Positions 25,069 to 34,375 of a stretch of 64,000 nucleotides of DNA are shown here, piece by piece. Source of the stretch: Bryobacterales bacterium (GTDB taxonomy: Bacteria; Acidobacteriota; Terriglobia; Bryobacterales; Bryobacteraceae); NCBI GenBank assembly GCA_003135055.1, contig PLDF01000505.1:18263-82262 (forward strand), in the 5' to 3' direction. The notes under the pieces are model-generated. The model was given only the letters and a program-made list of their open reading frames with translations. It was not told the origin of the DNA and did not search any database. The stretch's first letter is position 1. Each line of letters opens with the position of its first letter. The translations under genes were made by a program, and so were the position numbers.

Positions 25069-27918
25069 ATGCCCCATGGTGCGCCCAGAAAGCGCCTTTC
25101 CGCTGTTGAGCGCGCGCTTGCCGTTACTCTTTTGGCGGGTGCCATGGCGGCCGCGGCAGCGGCGCCAGATCATGCCGATCAAGCTGGCTTCCAGTCTTCA
25201 GTTCAGCCGTTTATCGCTAAGACCTGTTTCGGGTGCCACAGCGCGAAGGTTCAATCGGCCGGTCTGAATCTAGAGCGTTATGCCAGTGCCGATTCCGTCG
25301 CCTTAGACCGCGCGCACTGGGAGCTGATCCTCGACAAGCTGCGTTCGGGCCAGATGCCGCCGCCGGGAATGCCGCGTCCAGTCGCGTCCGAACTGGCGGT
25401 GGTTACGAAGTGGATTTCGAGCGAGCTTGATCGCGAGGACCTGGCTGTCAAGCCCGATCCGGGCCACATCACTGCCCGCCGGCTCAATCGTACCGAGTAC
25501 GATAATTCCGTCCGCGACCTGCTGGGCGTCGATTTCCAGCCGGCGGCCGACTTTCCGCCGGACGACAGCGGTTACGGGTTCGACAATATCGGCGATGTGC
25601 TCTCCATGTCCCCATCTCTGATGGAAAAGTACGTCTCGGCGGCCGAAAAAATCGCGCGTGCTGCCCTGTACGGTCCTCCGCCATTGAAGCCCACCCTGGT
25701 CAAACATGAGCCGTGGTATGTCGATTTCGACACCAAGCCTGGCGTAAAAACCGATTACGACCTCACCGGGCTGAGCCTGCCAAGCGCGCTTCACGTGATG
25801 CATACTTTTCCCGTGGAGGGCGACTACGACATCGCCGGACTGTTGCGAGGTACGCGGCCAGCCGGGTCCGAGCCCCTGCAGGTGGCCTTCTGGATCGACG
25901 GCAAGCAGGTGAGTGAACTCTCCTATCCCATCCCGCCGACGGGTGAGGTATCGGGGCAGCGGAAACAGTTCCGCACGCACGTCGCGGCCGGCGAACATTG
26001 GCTGTCGGCGTCGTTCCTGCGCATCTATGAAGGATTGCCGGTTGCGTTTCATGGGCCGAATCCCTCGAAGCTGCCCCCGCCGGCGGCACGAGGCGGCGGC
26101 CGGGGAGGTCGCGGAGGGAGAGGAGGCAGAGGCGCCCCCGCTGCCCCAGGACCTGGAGGCGCGGCGCCAGTCCAAATCACGGCAGCTACTGCGGCTTTGC
26201 CCGGGGCGGCTGGTGGTGGCCGTGCGGCGGCGCCCGTGGTGGCGGAACAAGGAGGCGCGGCGCCAGTCCAAATCACGACGACAGCTACTGCGGCGTTGCC
26301 CGGGGCGGCTGCTGGTGGCCCCGTGGCGGCGGAACAAGGAGGCGCGACGCCCATCCAAACCGCGGCGCCGCTAACCGCAGCCTCGCCCGATCTGGCTGGT
26401 GGAGGCCGTGCGGTTAGTCCAGCGGCGGCGCCTGCGGCCGCGCGTGGCCCCCGCGCCGACGCCGCGCCCAGCAACAATGATGAACTGGCGTCGGCCGGCG
26501 GCGCCGCAGTTGGTTTTTTTGTCAGCAACCTGGAGATTATCGGACCGTACAACCAGGTAACCGGCCCGTCGGACCAGAGCCGCAAAAAGATCTTCGTCTG
26601 CACGGAAGAGACGCCGGCCTGCGCGAAGAAGATTGTCACTACTTTGGCCGGACGGGTGTACCGCCGTCCCGCGACCAGGCAGGAAGTCGACCAACTCACG
26701 GGCGTCGTAGAGATGGTGCGGCAGCAAGGCGATTCGTTCCGCGAAGGGCTTTGTCTGGCCATCCAGAGGACGCTCATTTCTCCCAATTTCCTGTTCCGGA
26801 TCGAACAAGACCGGAAGCCTGCGGCAGCGCCAACATCGCGTCCGGCGGCGCCAACGGCGCGTCCAGTGAGCGACTACGAGTTAGCCACGCGTCTCTCCTA
26901 TTTTCTCTGGAGCAGCACCCCGGACGATGAGTTGCTGCGCCTTGCAGCGGAACCGAGACTCCGCCGGCCCGCGGAATTGAAAGCCCAGGTGCAGCGCATG
27001 TTGAAGGATCCGAAATCGATGGCGCTGGTCGAGGATTTCGGGGGTCAATGGTTACAATTCCGGGGGCTTGAATCGCACGAGCCCGAACGCAAAAAATTCC
27101 AGCAGTACACCGAATATACAAAGATGTCGATCGGGAAAGAGACTGAGCTCTTCTTGGAATATCTGATGCGGGAAGACCGGCCGATTACAGACCTGATCGA
27201 CGCAAAGTACACTTTTCTAAACCAGCGCCTGGCGGAATTCTACGGGATTCCCGGCGTGCAGGGCGCGGAATTCCGCAAAGTGGATCTTACCGGCACGAAC
27301 CGGCAGGGCGTGCTGACGCAGGCGAGCGTGCTGACCATGTCGTCCTACTCCAACCGGACATCGCCGGTGCTTCGCGGGAAGTGGGTCCTCGATAATATTC
27401 TGAACACGCCTCCACCTGCCAAACCTGCCGGCGTGCCCGACTTGGATGAGACGGCGGTGGGCGTCAGCGCGTCGCTCCGCGAGCAATTGCAGAGTCACCG
27501 GGCCAACGCGGTCTGCGCGTCGTGTCACTCCCGCATGGATCCTCTGGGCTTCGCGCTGGAGAACTACGATGCGGTCGGCCAGTGGCGGGATAAGGACGGC
27601 AAGTTCCTCATCGACGCCTCGGGGCAGCTACCCGACGGGCGCAATTTCGTGGGAGCGAAAGGCCTCGCCGATATCCTGATGTCCAACCCGAATGCTTTTG
27701 CGAAGGCCATGACCGAGAAGATGCTGATCTACGCGCTGGGTAGGGGACTGGAGTCGTACGACCGGCCGGCGGTGAACCAGATCGTGGCCGGCCTGGCTGC
27801 GAATCAGTATCGCTTTTCCAGCCTGGTGCTGGGCATTGTCGACAGCGTTCCCTTCGAGGAGCGTCGCGCTGTTCCCCGCACCTCCGCGGTGGCGGAAGTC
27901 ATCAAGAAGCAGAAGTAA
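25069..27918 (+). CDS. DUF1592/DUF1588/DUF1585 c-type cytochrome (PSD/DUF1587 type)
   Basis: From ATG 25069 the protein is about 949 residues. It has a signal peptide (ALAVTLLAGAMAAAAAAPDH), a heme motif CFGCH (about residue 52), a DUF1587 region (ITARRLNRTEYDNSVRDLLG), and the DUF1592/1588 region (YELATRLSYFLWSSTPDDEL, VLTMSSYSNRTSPVLRGKWV). A second heme motif CASCH leads into DUF1585 (RMDPLGFALENYDAVGQWRD). Such proteins are common in planctomycetes and acidobacteria beside DUF1552 genes; the function is unknown. About 140 residues of Gly/Ala/Pro-rich repeats (about 337-477) interrupt the middle. The upstream extension of the track ORF is rejected because it lacks family similarity. Confidence 0.9.
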   Translation: MPHGAPRKRLSAVERALAVTLLAGAMAAAAAAPDHADQAGFQSSVQPFIAKTCFGCHSAKVQSAGLNLERYASADSVALDRAHWELILDKLRSGQMPPPGMPRPVASELAVVTKWISSELDREDLAVKPDPGHITARRLNRTEYDNSVRDLLGVDFQPAADFPPDDSGYGFDNIGDVLSMSPSLMEKYVSAAEKIARAALYGPPPLKPTLVKHEPWYVDFDTKPGVKTDYDLTGLSLPSALHVMHTFPVEGDYDIAGLLRGTRPAGSEPLQVAFWIDGKQVSELSYPIPPTGEVSGQRKQFRTHVAAGEHWLSASFLRIYEGLPVAFHGPNPSKLPPPAARGGGRGGRGGRGGRGAPAAPGPGGAAPVQITAATAALPGAAGGGRAAAPVVAEQGGAAPVQITTTATAALPGAAAGGPVAAEQGGATPIQTAAPLTAASPDLAGGGRAVSPAAAPAAARGPRADAAPSNNDELASAGGAAVGFFVSNLEIIGPYNQVTGPSDQSRKKIFVCTEETPACAKKIVTTLAGRVYRRPATRQEVDQLTGVVEMVRQQGDSFREGLCLAIQRTLISPNFLFRIEQDRKPAAAPTSRPAAPTARPVSDYELATRLSYFLWSSTPDDELLRLAAEPRLRRPAELKAQVQRMLKDPKSMALVEDFGGQWLQFRGLESHEPERKKFQQYTEYTKMSIGKETELFLEYLMREDRPITDLIDAKYTFLNQRLAEFYGIPGVQGAEFRKVDLTGTNRQGVLTQASVLTMSSYSNRTSPVLRGKWVLDNILNTPPPAKPAGVPDLDETAVGVSASLREQLQSHRANAVCASCHSRMDPLGFALENYDAVGQWRDKDGKFLIDASGQLPDGRNFVGAKGLADILMSNPNAFAKAMTEKMLIYALGRGLESYDRPAVNQIVAGLAANQYRFSSLVLGIVDSVPFEERRAVPRTSAVAEVIKKQK
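26155..26415. repeat. three long in-frame tandem units inside the DUF1592 gene
   Basis: Units start at 26155 (96 bp), 26251 (87 bp) and 26338 (about 78 bp, degenerate). Each begins ggaggcgc(g/a), and the first two share gcggcgccagtccaaatcac. They encode GGAAPVQITAATAALPGAAG-like units. All keep the frame. Confidence 0.8.
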
Positions 27919-27932
27919 AGGAGATCGCTCGA

Positions 27933-29273
27933 ATGTTTGTGACGCAAAAGTACCTTCAACGGCGAACGTTTCTGCGAGGAGTGGGCGCGGCCATTGCCCT
28001 GCCCATGCTGGACGCCATGGTTCCCGCCTTTGCCGCACCGGGCAAGGCCGCCCAAGCCCCCATCCGGACGTCTTTTGTGTACGTCCCGAACGGCATCGTG
28101 ATGGATAACTGGACGCCCAAGACCGTGGGCAATGCCTTTGAGATCACGCGGACGCTCAAGCCTCTCGAACCGTTCCGCGATCGAATGCTGGTGATCTCCG
28201 GCCTGATGGATAACAACGCCAACGCGCTGGGCGACGGCGGCGGCGACCATGCGCGTGCCGCCGCGAGCTTTCTGACCGCTGCGCACCCGAAGAAGACCGG
28301 CGGCTCGGACATTCACGTCGGCATCTCCGTCGATCAGGTGATCGCACAGGCCAACAGCGCGGAGACCCGTCTGGCATCGCTGGAGCTGGGGTTGGACGAT
28401 AGCCGCGTGGTGGGGCACTGCGATTCCGGATATAGTTGCGCCTACACCAACAGTATTTCGTGGCGCACGCCGTCCACGCCGCTGGCGCCGGAAGCCAATC
28501 CTCGCGTGATCTTCGAGCGGCTGTTCGGCGACGTGGACACCAGTCTCGACGCGGCCACGCGGGCGCGGCGGGAACGCTATCGCAAGAGTCTGCTCGACAT
28601 GGCTCGCGACGAAGCCCAAAAGCTCTCGGGTACTCTGGGCGCCTCCGACCGCCGCAAAGTGGACGAATACCTGGATTCTATCCGCGAAATGGAACGGCGC
28701 ATCGAAAAAGCTGAAACCGACGGCCGGAACATCGCTCCCACCATCGACAAGCCGGCGGGTATTCCCGCGGTGTTCGCCGACCACGCGAAGCTGCTGTTCG
28801 ATCTGCAGTTTGTGGCCTTCCAGACGGATCTGACCAGAGTCGTCAGCATGGTGATCGGGCGCGAGGGCAGCGTCCGTACGTACGATGAGATTGGTGTTTC
28901 CGATCCTCACCATCCGCTTTCGCACCACCGCAACATGCCGGAGTCACTCGAAAAATTAGCGAAAATCAATACCTTTCACGTAGAACTGTTCGCGCAGTTC
29001 ATCGCCAGGCTGAAGGCGGCGCCGGATGGAGACGGCACGCTGCTCGATCATTCTATGGTTCTTTACGGCTGCGGCATCGCCGATAGTAATCGTCACACGC
29101 ATGAGAAACTGCCCATTCTGGTGATGGGTGGCGCGAATGGGACCATCGCCACCGGCAGACACATCGCGATCGAGAAGGACACTCCGGCGGCGAACCTCTT
29201 TCTGGCGATGATGAATCGAACCGGCGTCCGGCGCGATTCTTTTGGCGACAGTACAGTAGCGTTAGAGATCTGA
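27933..29273 (+). CDS. DUF1552 secreted protein
   Basis: The 446-residue protein begins FVTQKYLQRRTFLRGVGAAI then ALPMLDAMVPAFAA, a twin-arginine-type signal (RRTFLRG). The DUF1552 body follows, with RTSFVYVPNGIVMDNWTP, ISGLMDNNANALGDGGGDHA and HHPLSHHRNMPESLEKL. It starts 14 bases after the DUF1592 gene, with aaggaga upstream. The two families co-occur widely, so they probably act together in the periplasm, but no activity is known to me. Confidence 0.92.
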   Translation: MFVTQKYLQRRTFLRGVGAAIALPMLDAMVPAFAAPGKAAQAPIRTSFVYVPNGIVMDNWTPKTVGNAFEITRTLKPLEPFRDRMLVISGLMDNNANALGDGGGDHARAAASFLTAAHPKKTGGSDIHVGISVDQVIAQANSAETRLASLELGLDDSRVVGHCDSGYSCAYTNSISWRTPSTPLAPEANPRVIFERLFGDVDTSLDAATRARRERYRKSLLDMARDEAQKLSGTLGASDRRKVDEYLDSIREMERRIEKAETDGRNIAPTIDKPAGIPAVFADHAKLLFDLQFVAFQTDLTRVVSMVIGREGSVRTYDEIGVSDPHHPLSHHRNMPESLEKLAKINTFHVELFAQFIARLKAAPDGDGTLLDHSMVLYGCGIADSNRHTHEKLPILVMGGANGTIATGRHIAIEKDTPAANLFLAMMNRTGVRRDSFGDSTVALEI

Positions 29274-29277
29274 GGAG

Positions 29278-31119
29278 ATGCTCATGCGACTAGAACCCGG
29301 TTTCTCTTTACGTCGATTATCCTCACCATCTGCGATTACCAGAACAGAGATCGGGCATGCTTTAGCTTGCCCTCCGCGCTTAGAACCCGGTAACGCCGGC
29401 GGTCTTTGCCGCCGGTGTTTTTCTTTACGTCGATTGTCCTCACTTGTGGGGCATGCTTTAGCTTGCCGCTCAATTCGAATCGTCGCGGCAGCCTCGCTCG
29501 CCGTCACTATTCTCGGCGCACAGACACCCGCTCCAGGCATTGCGCCGGAGCGGCAGCCGGACTATCAAGCCCTCTCTTCGGCCGTGCGCGCGCTACGGCG
29601 CGCGGCAACCGGCGAGGCGCTCACGGCTCAAGCCGATAAACTGATAGCAGACAGCGGCTCCGGCATCCCTAGAGGCGAGGCTCGCCGCAAGCTGGCCAAC
29701 GCGTGGGTGTTGCTCAAAGGCGGATCCTGGGACGCGAAACAGGAGTACCAATGGTCTCTGGCGCTGCGGCCCGATGCGGTGGTAGCGGATTCGTCGCTGC
29801 CATTTATGGTCCGTCTTGCACAGACATATCCCGCCTCTTACAAGGGAACGGAAGCGTTGAAGATCAGGGTGTCCTTGTCGCACAACGATGAGAAGGAGGT
29901 GCGCCAGATCGGCATCTTCGACCTCCCCGCGGCCGATCTTATCGAGCAGCCCTTTGGCATGTACGCCAACCTGGACGGCGTGCCCGATGGCGCCTACCTT
30001 GTGCGTGCGGAAGCGATGGATGGCGGCAACCTGGTGGCGACAGTCGTCTCTCCACTGGCAGTGGTCAAGGGCATCACACGGGATCACGCCGCGATCGAGC
30101 GCCGGCTCTCCCCGATTCAGGGTCACGAGGGCGCCAAGGCGTCAGTTCGGTATCCTTACGTGCTGGCGGAAACGGTCAACATGGGCCGCCGCCGCTTGAA
30201 CGATGCCGATTTCGGTCTGCCTTACCAGCCGCAGCCGCCGTACGACTTCGCGGCAGGCGTGGTTTCCTCGAATAGCCTTCTTAAGTCGCTGGAGGCCGGA
30301 AAGGATCTGCTTTACCGCGCAAAGGGCGACCACGAACGGTACTACTGGTTCGAAGACGCGGGCGAAATGATGGCCTACCATGTGTACGCGCCATTGAAGT
30401 GGGATGGCAAGTCGAAACTGCCGATGGTTCTGGTGCTTCACGGCAACACGCGCGACCAGGATTATTATTTCGATCGCGACGACCACATTCTGGCGAAGCT
30501 CGCCGAACAGCACGGTTACCTGGTAGTTTGCCCCATGGGCTACCGGCCCAGCGCCGGGTGGGGGGCGAATTCTCTCAATCGCCCGCCGGCTAACGCGGCT
30601 AACGTGGCCGCGTCCGGAAGGGGAGGTTTTGCCGCCGACCCTTCACGGCTACGGCAGGGTGAGTTGAGTGAAAAGGACGCGCTCAACGTGCTCGACCTGG
30701 TGACAAAAGAATACCCCGTCGACCCAAGCCGCATTTACCTCTTCGGCCATTCCTCCGGCGGCGCCGGAACCTGGTACTTGGGCGAGAAATACGCCGAAAA
30801 ATGGGCGGCGATGGCGGCCAGTGCGGCGGCCACGCGCCCCGCCGGTTTCCCCTTCGACCGCCTCAAGGGGATGCCGATCCTGATCTGCCACGGCGACCAG
30901 GACGATGAGGTGCCCGTTGCCAGCTCGCGGAATATGGTGAAGGCGGCCAAGGATGCGGGACTCGATCCGCAGTATCTGGAAGTGCCCGGCGCGACGCACC
31001 TGACCATTGTGGCGCTTGTGGAACCGAAGGTTTTCGAATTCTTCGATGGGCATCCGCACAAAACTTCGACTGCCGCGACAGGGGTGAAACTGCCAAATGC
31101 GGGCGCCGCACGGCATTGA
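29278..31119 (+). CDS. secreted alpha/beta hydrolase (PHB-depolymerase/esterase-like)
   Basis: The C-terminal half is an alpha/beta hydrolase: LPMVLVLHGNTRDQDYYFDR, nucleophile elbow YLFGHSSGGAGTW (Ser near residue 490), acid region LICHGDQDDEVPV and catalytic His in VPGATHLTIVA. The N-terminal half has no family I recognise. It follows DUF1552 by 4 bases with gaggag as ribosome binding site and completes a three-gene operon. The first 60 or so codons are strange: they translate a partial tandem duplication plus a hairpin repeat before the signal core (IRIVAAASLAVTILGAQT). The substrate is unknown. Confidence 0.85.
   Translation: MLMRLEPGFSLRRLSSPSAITRTEIGHALACPPRLEPGNAGGLCRRCFSLRRLSSLVGHALACRSIRIVAAASLAVTILGAQTPAPGIAPERQPDYQALSSAVRALRRAATGEALTAQADKLIADSGSGIPRGEARRKLANAWVLLKGGSWDAKQEYQWSLALRPDAVVADSSLPFMVRLAQTYPASYKGTEALKIRVSLSHNDEKEVRQIGIFDLPAADLIEQPFGMYANLDGVPDGAYLVRAEAMDGGNLVATVVSPLAVVKGITRDHAAIERRLSPIQGHEGAKASVRYPYVLAETVNMGRRRLNDADFGLPYQPQPPYDFAAGVVSSNSLLKSLEAGKDLLYRAKGDHERYYWFEDAGEMMAYHVYAPLKWDGKSKLPMVLVLHGNTRDQDYYFDRDDHILAKLAEQHGYLVVCPMGYRPSAGWGANSLNRPPANAANVAASGRGGFAADPSRLRQGELSEKDALNVLDLVTKEYPVDPSRIYLFGHSSGGAGTWYLGEKYAEKWAAMAASAAATRPAGFPFDRLKGMPILICHGDQDDEVPVASSRNMVKAAKDAGLDPQYLEVPGATHLTIVALVEPKVFEFFDGHPHKTSTAATGVKLPNAGAARH
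29291..29466. repeat. 90-bp tandem duplication with inserted hairpin at a gene's 5' end
   Basis: tagaacccggt occurs at 29291 and 29381, and gggcatgctttagcttgcc at 29353-29371 and 29448-29466. The second copy carries an extra hairpin, gccggcggtctttgccgccg (family seen at 21653). All of it is translated in the hydrolase frame. Confidence 0.8.
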
Positions 31120-31334
31120 GATAGTAATCGGATGTCAGCATCCGAAATCTTTGGCCAGAGGCCGGGGGGACTGTGTGGCTCGCTTCATATTAGGACGCCG
31201 CAGTCACTCCTTCAAGAGCGCTTCCTGAAGCGTTTGAGAAGGTCCCCGGCCGGCAGCGCTCCCGCACCAAGGCGAAAGACCAACGATTTTGAGTACGATA
31301 GTTACAAAAATGGGTACAGCCGCAAAAAGCAAAA

Positions 31335-31354
31335 GCCGACCATTTCTGGTCGGC
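31335..31354 (-). terminator. possible rho-independent terminator (minus strand)
   Basis: gccgacca-tttc-tggtcggc forms an 8-bp stem with a 4-base loop. On the minus strand it is followed by ttttgctttttg. It lies just outside the island's left end. Confidence 0.45.
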
Positions 31355-31378
31355 ACTATTCAAGTACCTTATAATCTA

Positions 31379-31401
31379 TTTGGTGCGGAGAGGGGGACTT
31401 G
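31379..31401 (+). repeat. attachment-site copy: duplicated 3' end of tRNA-Leu
   Basis: A 23-bp stretch (tttggtgcggagagggggac plus ttg) is identical, in the same orientation, to 57548-57570, which covers the CCA, acceptor stem and part of the T-arm of tRNA-Leu. The rest of the tRNA is absent here, as expected for the far end of an element integrated into a tRNA 3' end. Confidence 0.8.
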
Positions 31402-32329
31402 GTCTTCGGCTGGATGTTGATAGGACGTAAGTTATTGATTTTACGTTATGCCAAAAGGACAAGAAGTGCCACAAACGCATGGTGTGGGCACAATTTGGGC
31501 ACACGGATTTTTGTCCAGGATTTTTTCAAAGCATTCAAACTAGCGCCGCTCCCCCGAACATTTCTGGCCACTTTGGCGGATTGCGATTCTGGCGGTGAGC
31601 GTTGCGGGGTCTCTCACCACTCCAGCCTGATTTCACGCCGCCTACGGGCAAGCAACCTCGCGGCGGCGGCGCGCTCGTCGGAGCCGGGCTGGTTCTCCCA
31701 ACTCGCAAGGCTCGGATTGTAGCCGATGCGGGAAAGCCGGGAGAGCTTGGCGTAGCCTTTGCTCCACTGGCCGGTGTGATAACGGCTCGCAACGATCCGA
31801 TACGCGGCGCATGTGAGAATCGATCCACACTTCTACCAAAAGCTATGCCAGTGAGTTCCTCGGGTCGCTCTGTGGGATCACGCCATCCGGTCGGAAACCT
31901 GTCAAGAGGAGGATTGCGGTAGCGGCAAGGCTTGATTGAGAGACCGGGCTCAAACCTGTCGGGGTCCAGCTTTGGAAAACGGATTTCGATTGTTAATAGA
32001 GGATTTAGTTAGGCGTTCGAGGCGCTCTTTTCTGGTCGAGGAAGTCTTCTGTTTTCAATGCCGGCTCTCTCAGAGCCACCTGAGCGAGGTAATTAAGGTA
32101 ACGGTTCCAACTGGGATGTCTTCCTGAGAATTGCATTAGGGATTGCTGCCTGCCAGCCTCGCTGGGCTGGCTAGTCCGGTCGGCAGATAGTCCGCCCTTT
32201 CGCCGATTCCCTCCCTGGCCTCGTCCCGGCCTGTGATACTTTTCGTATGTGTCTGTTGCCGTAGTCTGCGATGTAGATGTGCCGGCGGATCAACGGCTAT
32301 AGCAACGGGGGTCGTTTAGAGTCGCACTG
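31402..32329. other. island left end, no recognisable gene
   Basis: The region contains the 19-bp arm-like motif at 31485-31503. Overlapping short ORFs on both strands around 31535-31840 look like chance or heavily decayed sequence. Base composition is lower in GC than in the neighbouring genes by eye. Confidence 0.4.
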
Positions 32330-32710
32330 ATAGCTGGCCCGCCGTCGCCCAGCGGCTCACGTGGCGATCGTGGTCCTTTATTCGCGATTCGGAACTGGAA
32401 TGCTTTGGCGGCGCGCCTTTCAATCTTGTCGTTCTTGACCACTTGTTTAAGCGGGAACCAAGGGACATTGACCTTCTGGAGGGCATGGGCCGTCTCTGCA
32501 AGATGTGCTCGTCCGTGTTAGTTGGCGGCGTGGCGCCGCACTTCTTTGGCGTGCGCGATCTCAAGTCTCTGTCGCCGGCTTCCGATATCGACCGCCTCCT
32601 CGCCTCTCACTGGTTTTCAAGGCGGAATGAACTCCGCGCCTCGGAGTTCGCGCCCTTGATGATCCTCACATTTCCGGAATTCACCGCAGAAGTCGTGCCG
32701 ATCACTGGCG
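32330..32710 (+). pseudogene. fragment resembling a type VI sheath large subunit (TssC/EvpB-like)
   Basis: One frame reads FNLVVLDHLFKREPRDIDLL, EGMGRLCKMCSSVLVGGVAP, HFFGVRDLKSLSPASDIDRL, then WFSRRNELRASEFAPLMILT FPEF. The order (helix after a D-rich segment, APxFFG, then a W-R-x-x-R-x-S stretch before LxxPEF) resembles the TssC core. The fragment has no start and stops abruptly where the minus-strand STAND fragment begins. The assignment is by eye only. Confidence 0.35.
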
Positions 32711-34112
32711 GGTGGCGCTACTCTGGCATGTTATCCCGCTGGCCTCGGCTCCGCGGCTCCGAAATCTGCCGACGAGGGCCAGGTCCGTCCAAGCCTGTTC
32801 GGGCAGGAACTCCAGGAGTTCGCACAGCGCTCTGGCCTGCTCGCGAGGCTGAAGCTTCGTCAACTCGCTCAGGACGGCCGACACGACAATCCGCCTGCGG
32901 TTGGCATGGAGTCCGCGCGCCGCGGCACCCATTGCGATCAATCGCAAAGACGGCTGCCGTAGCGAGCGCGCAATGTCCACTGCCCGCTCCAAAAGGCTCG
33001 AGGACAATTTCGGCGCCAACAGGTTGATGGAGCGGGCGACGGCGCGTTCGTCTGAACTCTGCTGCACAATGCCGAGCGCCTGGTCTGAGCTCAAAACCTT
33101 CAACTGAACACATCGCAGCAAAAATTCGGGGAAAACCGCGCTGCTGTGACATAAGAGACAGTGGATTTCCATGGCCGAGTCGCCGGCGCGTTCCGCAAGC
33201 TCCCAAACCGCGCTGATATCGTTTAGGAACTCCGAGTACGTGCCCTCGCGTGTGTACCATGCCTCGAGCCATTCCCGTGATACCAGCCTGTAAAATGAGG
33301 CTCTGGGCGCCTTCAGTCGCGCCAGGTGCACCCGATGATACTGGATGACGTATTTAGGAGCCTTCGCCGGCGATAACCCGCCCGCTTCCATATCATCAAG
33401 CGTGCGCACGCCGTGGTCGACAAAGCGCTGGTCCCACTGGTAACGGTTCCTTTCGGGGCCAATCAGGCGCTCATAATGATCTCGCAGGAGCGGATGGCTG
33501 AACACGTATCCTTGCCGGCGGCCGTCCCCTACGATGAAGCGCGCGATAGTACGGACAATTTGCTCCAGATACATCGCATCGTCCAGACGGCTTTCGATTG
33601 GCGCAACAGCCGCAATATCATCGGTTGTCATCGGGCCGACTGCCATCGCCAGGATAAAGAACAGAGTCTTCGATCACGGTTCCAGTTCGTCGGGATTCTC
33701 TCCACGCGCCTTCCATTGAGATCGCTGGTCTTCAACCCAACGTTTGATGAAGCCTTCGAGCCCGGGCTTTATATCGGGAAGGTCCTTGATCTCCAGAAAC
33801 GCGCCGCCCACCCCTTTTCCATGCAGGGCTTCAACGTACATGCGGACAAGCAGCGGATCGCCTTGCGTCAACCGCAACAGTTCGACGACGAGGCCACCGG
33901 ATCCCACGAACCGAAGGGTTTCCCGGTTCGCATGCAGCAACTGTTGTAAGCCATCGCGATCAAGACGCGGGAGGTCGATGCTTGTAGCGCGGTCGGTCCA
34001 TCCCACCCGTTCGGCCCAGCCGGTCTGATCGATATCCCCTGCCAGCATGCGAGCGGAGAGGAGCAATTTTACTCCCTTGCCAAGCCGGTAGCGGAACCTG
34101 ACATCACCGAAT
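32702..34112 (-). pseudogene. truncated STAND-type NTPase with in-frame stop
   Basis: Two track ORFs (33674-34066 and 32702-33646) are in the same frame, separated by one TGA and nine sense codons. Reading through gives KWVEDQ-like helices, then DELEP*SKTLFFILAMAVGPMTT. The upstream part (VKLLLSARMLAGDIDQTGWA, LLRLTQGDPLLVRMYVEALH) looks like the lid and winged-helix part of a NACHT/STAND ATPase, and the downstream part is a helical repeat region. P-loop and start are missing, so the gene is truncated at both ends as well as interrupted. Confidence 0.6.
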
Positions 34113-34375
34113 CGGGTTCGCTTGCGCTACGGCTCGCAGGTTTGCTTCCCGGTTTCCACCAGACGGATTTACTCCGCCCCGCTCCGGTTCAGCTACATGT
34201 ACGAGCGAGCAATTTACATGATGAACTCCTTTCAGTTCACAAGATCAAGCCAAGCTGATCTTGGTGTTCCTAAGAACGCCAAGCCAGGCTTCAACTCTAT
34301 CGACTACGCAGCTCGGCCCTTCGGTTCCACAGTGCCGCCGAGAAACACTTGCCAGTCCTCGCCTCGGGAAAAATC

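Noticed and set aside
31132-31374. 80-codon plus ORF at the island's left edge as a gene
   Set aside because: It runs through the terminator-like hairpin and has no recognisable domain.
34113-34375. Possible further coding remnant upstream of the STAND fragment
   Set aside because: A short minus-strand stretch (VVDRVEAWLGVLRNTKI) looks helical but is too short and interrupted to assign.
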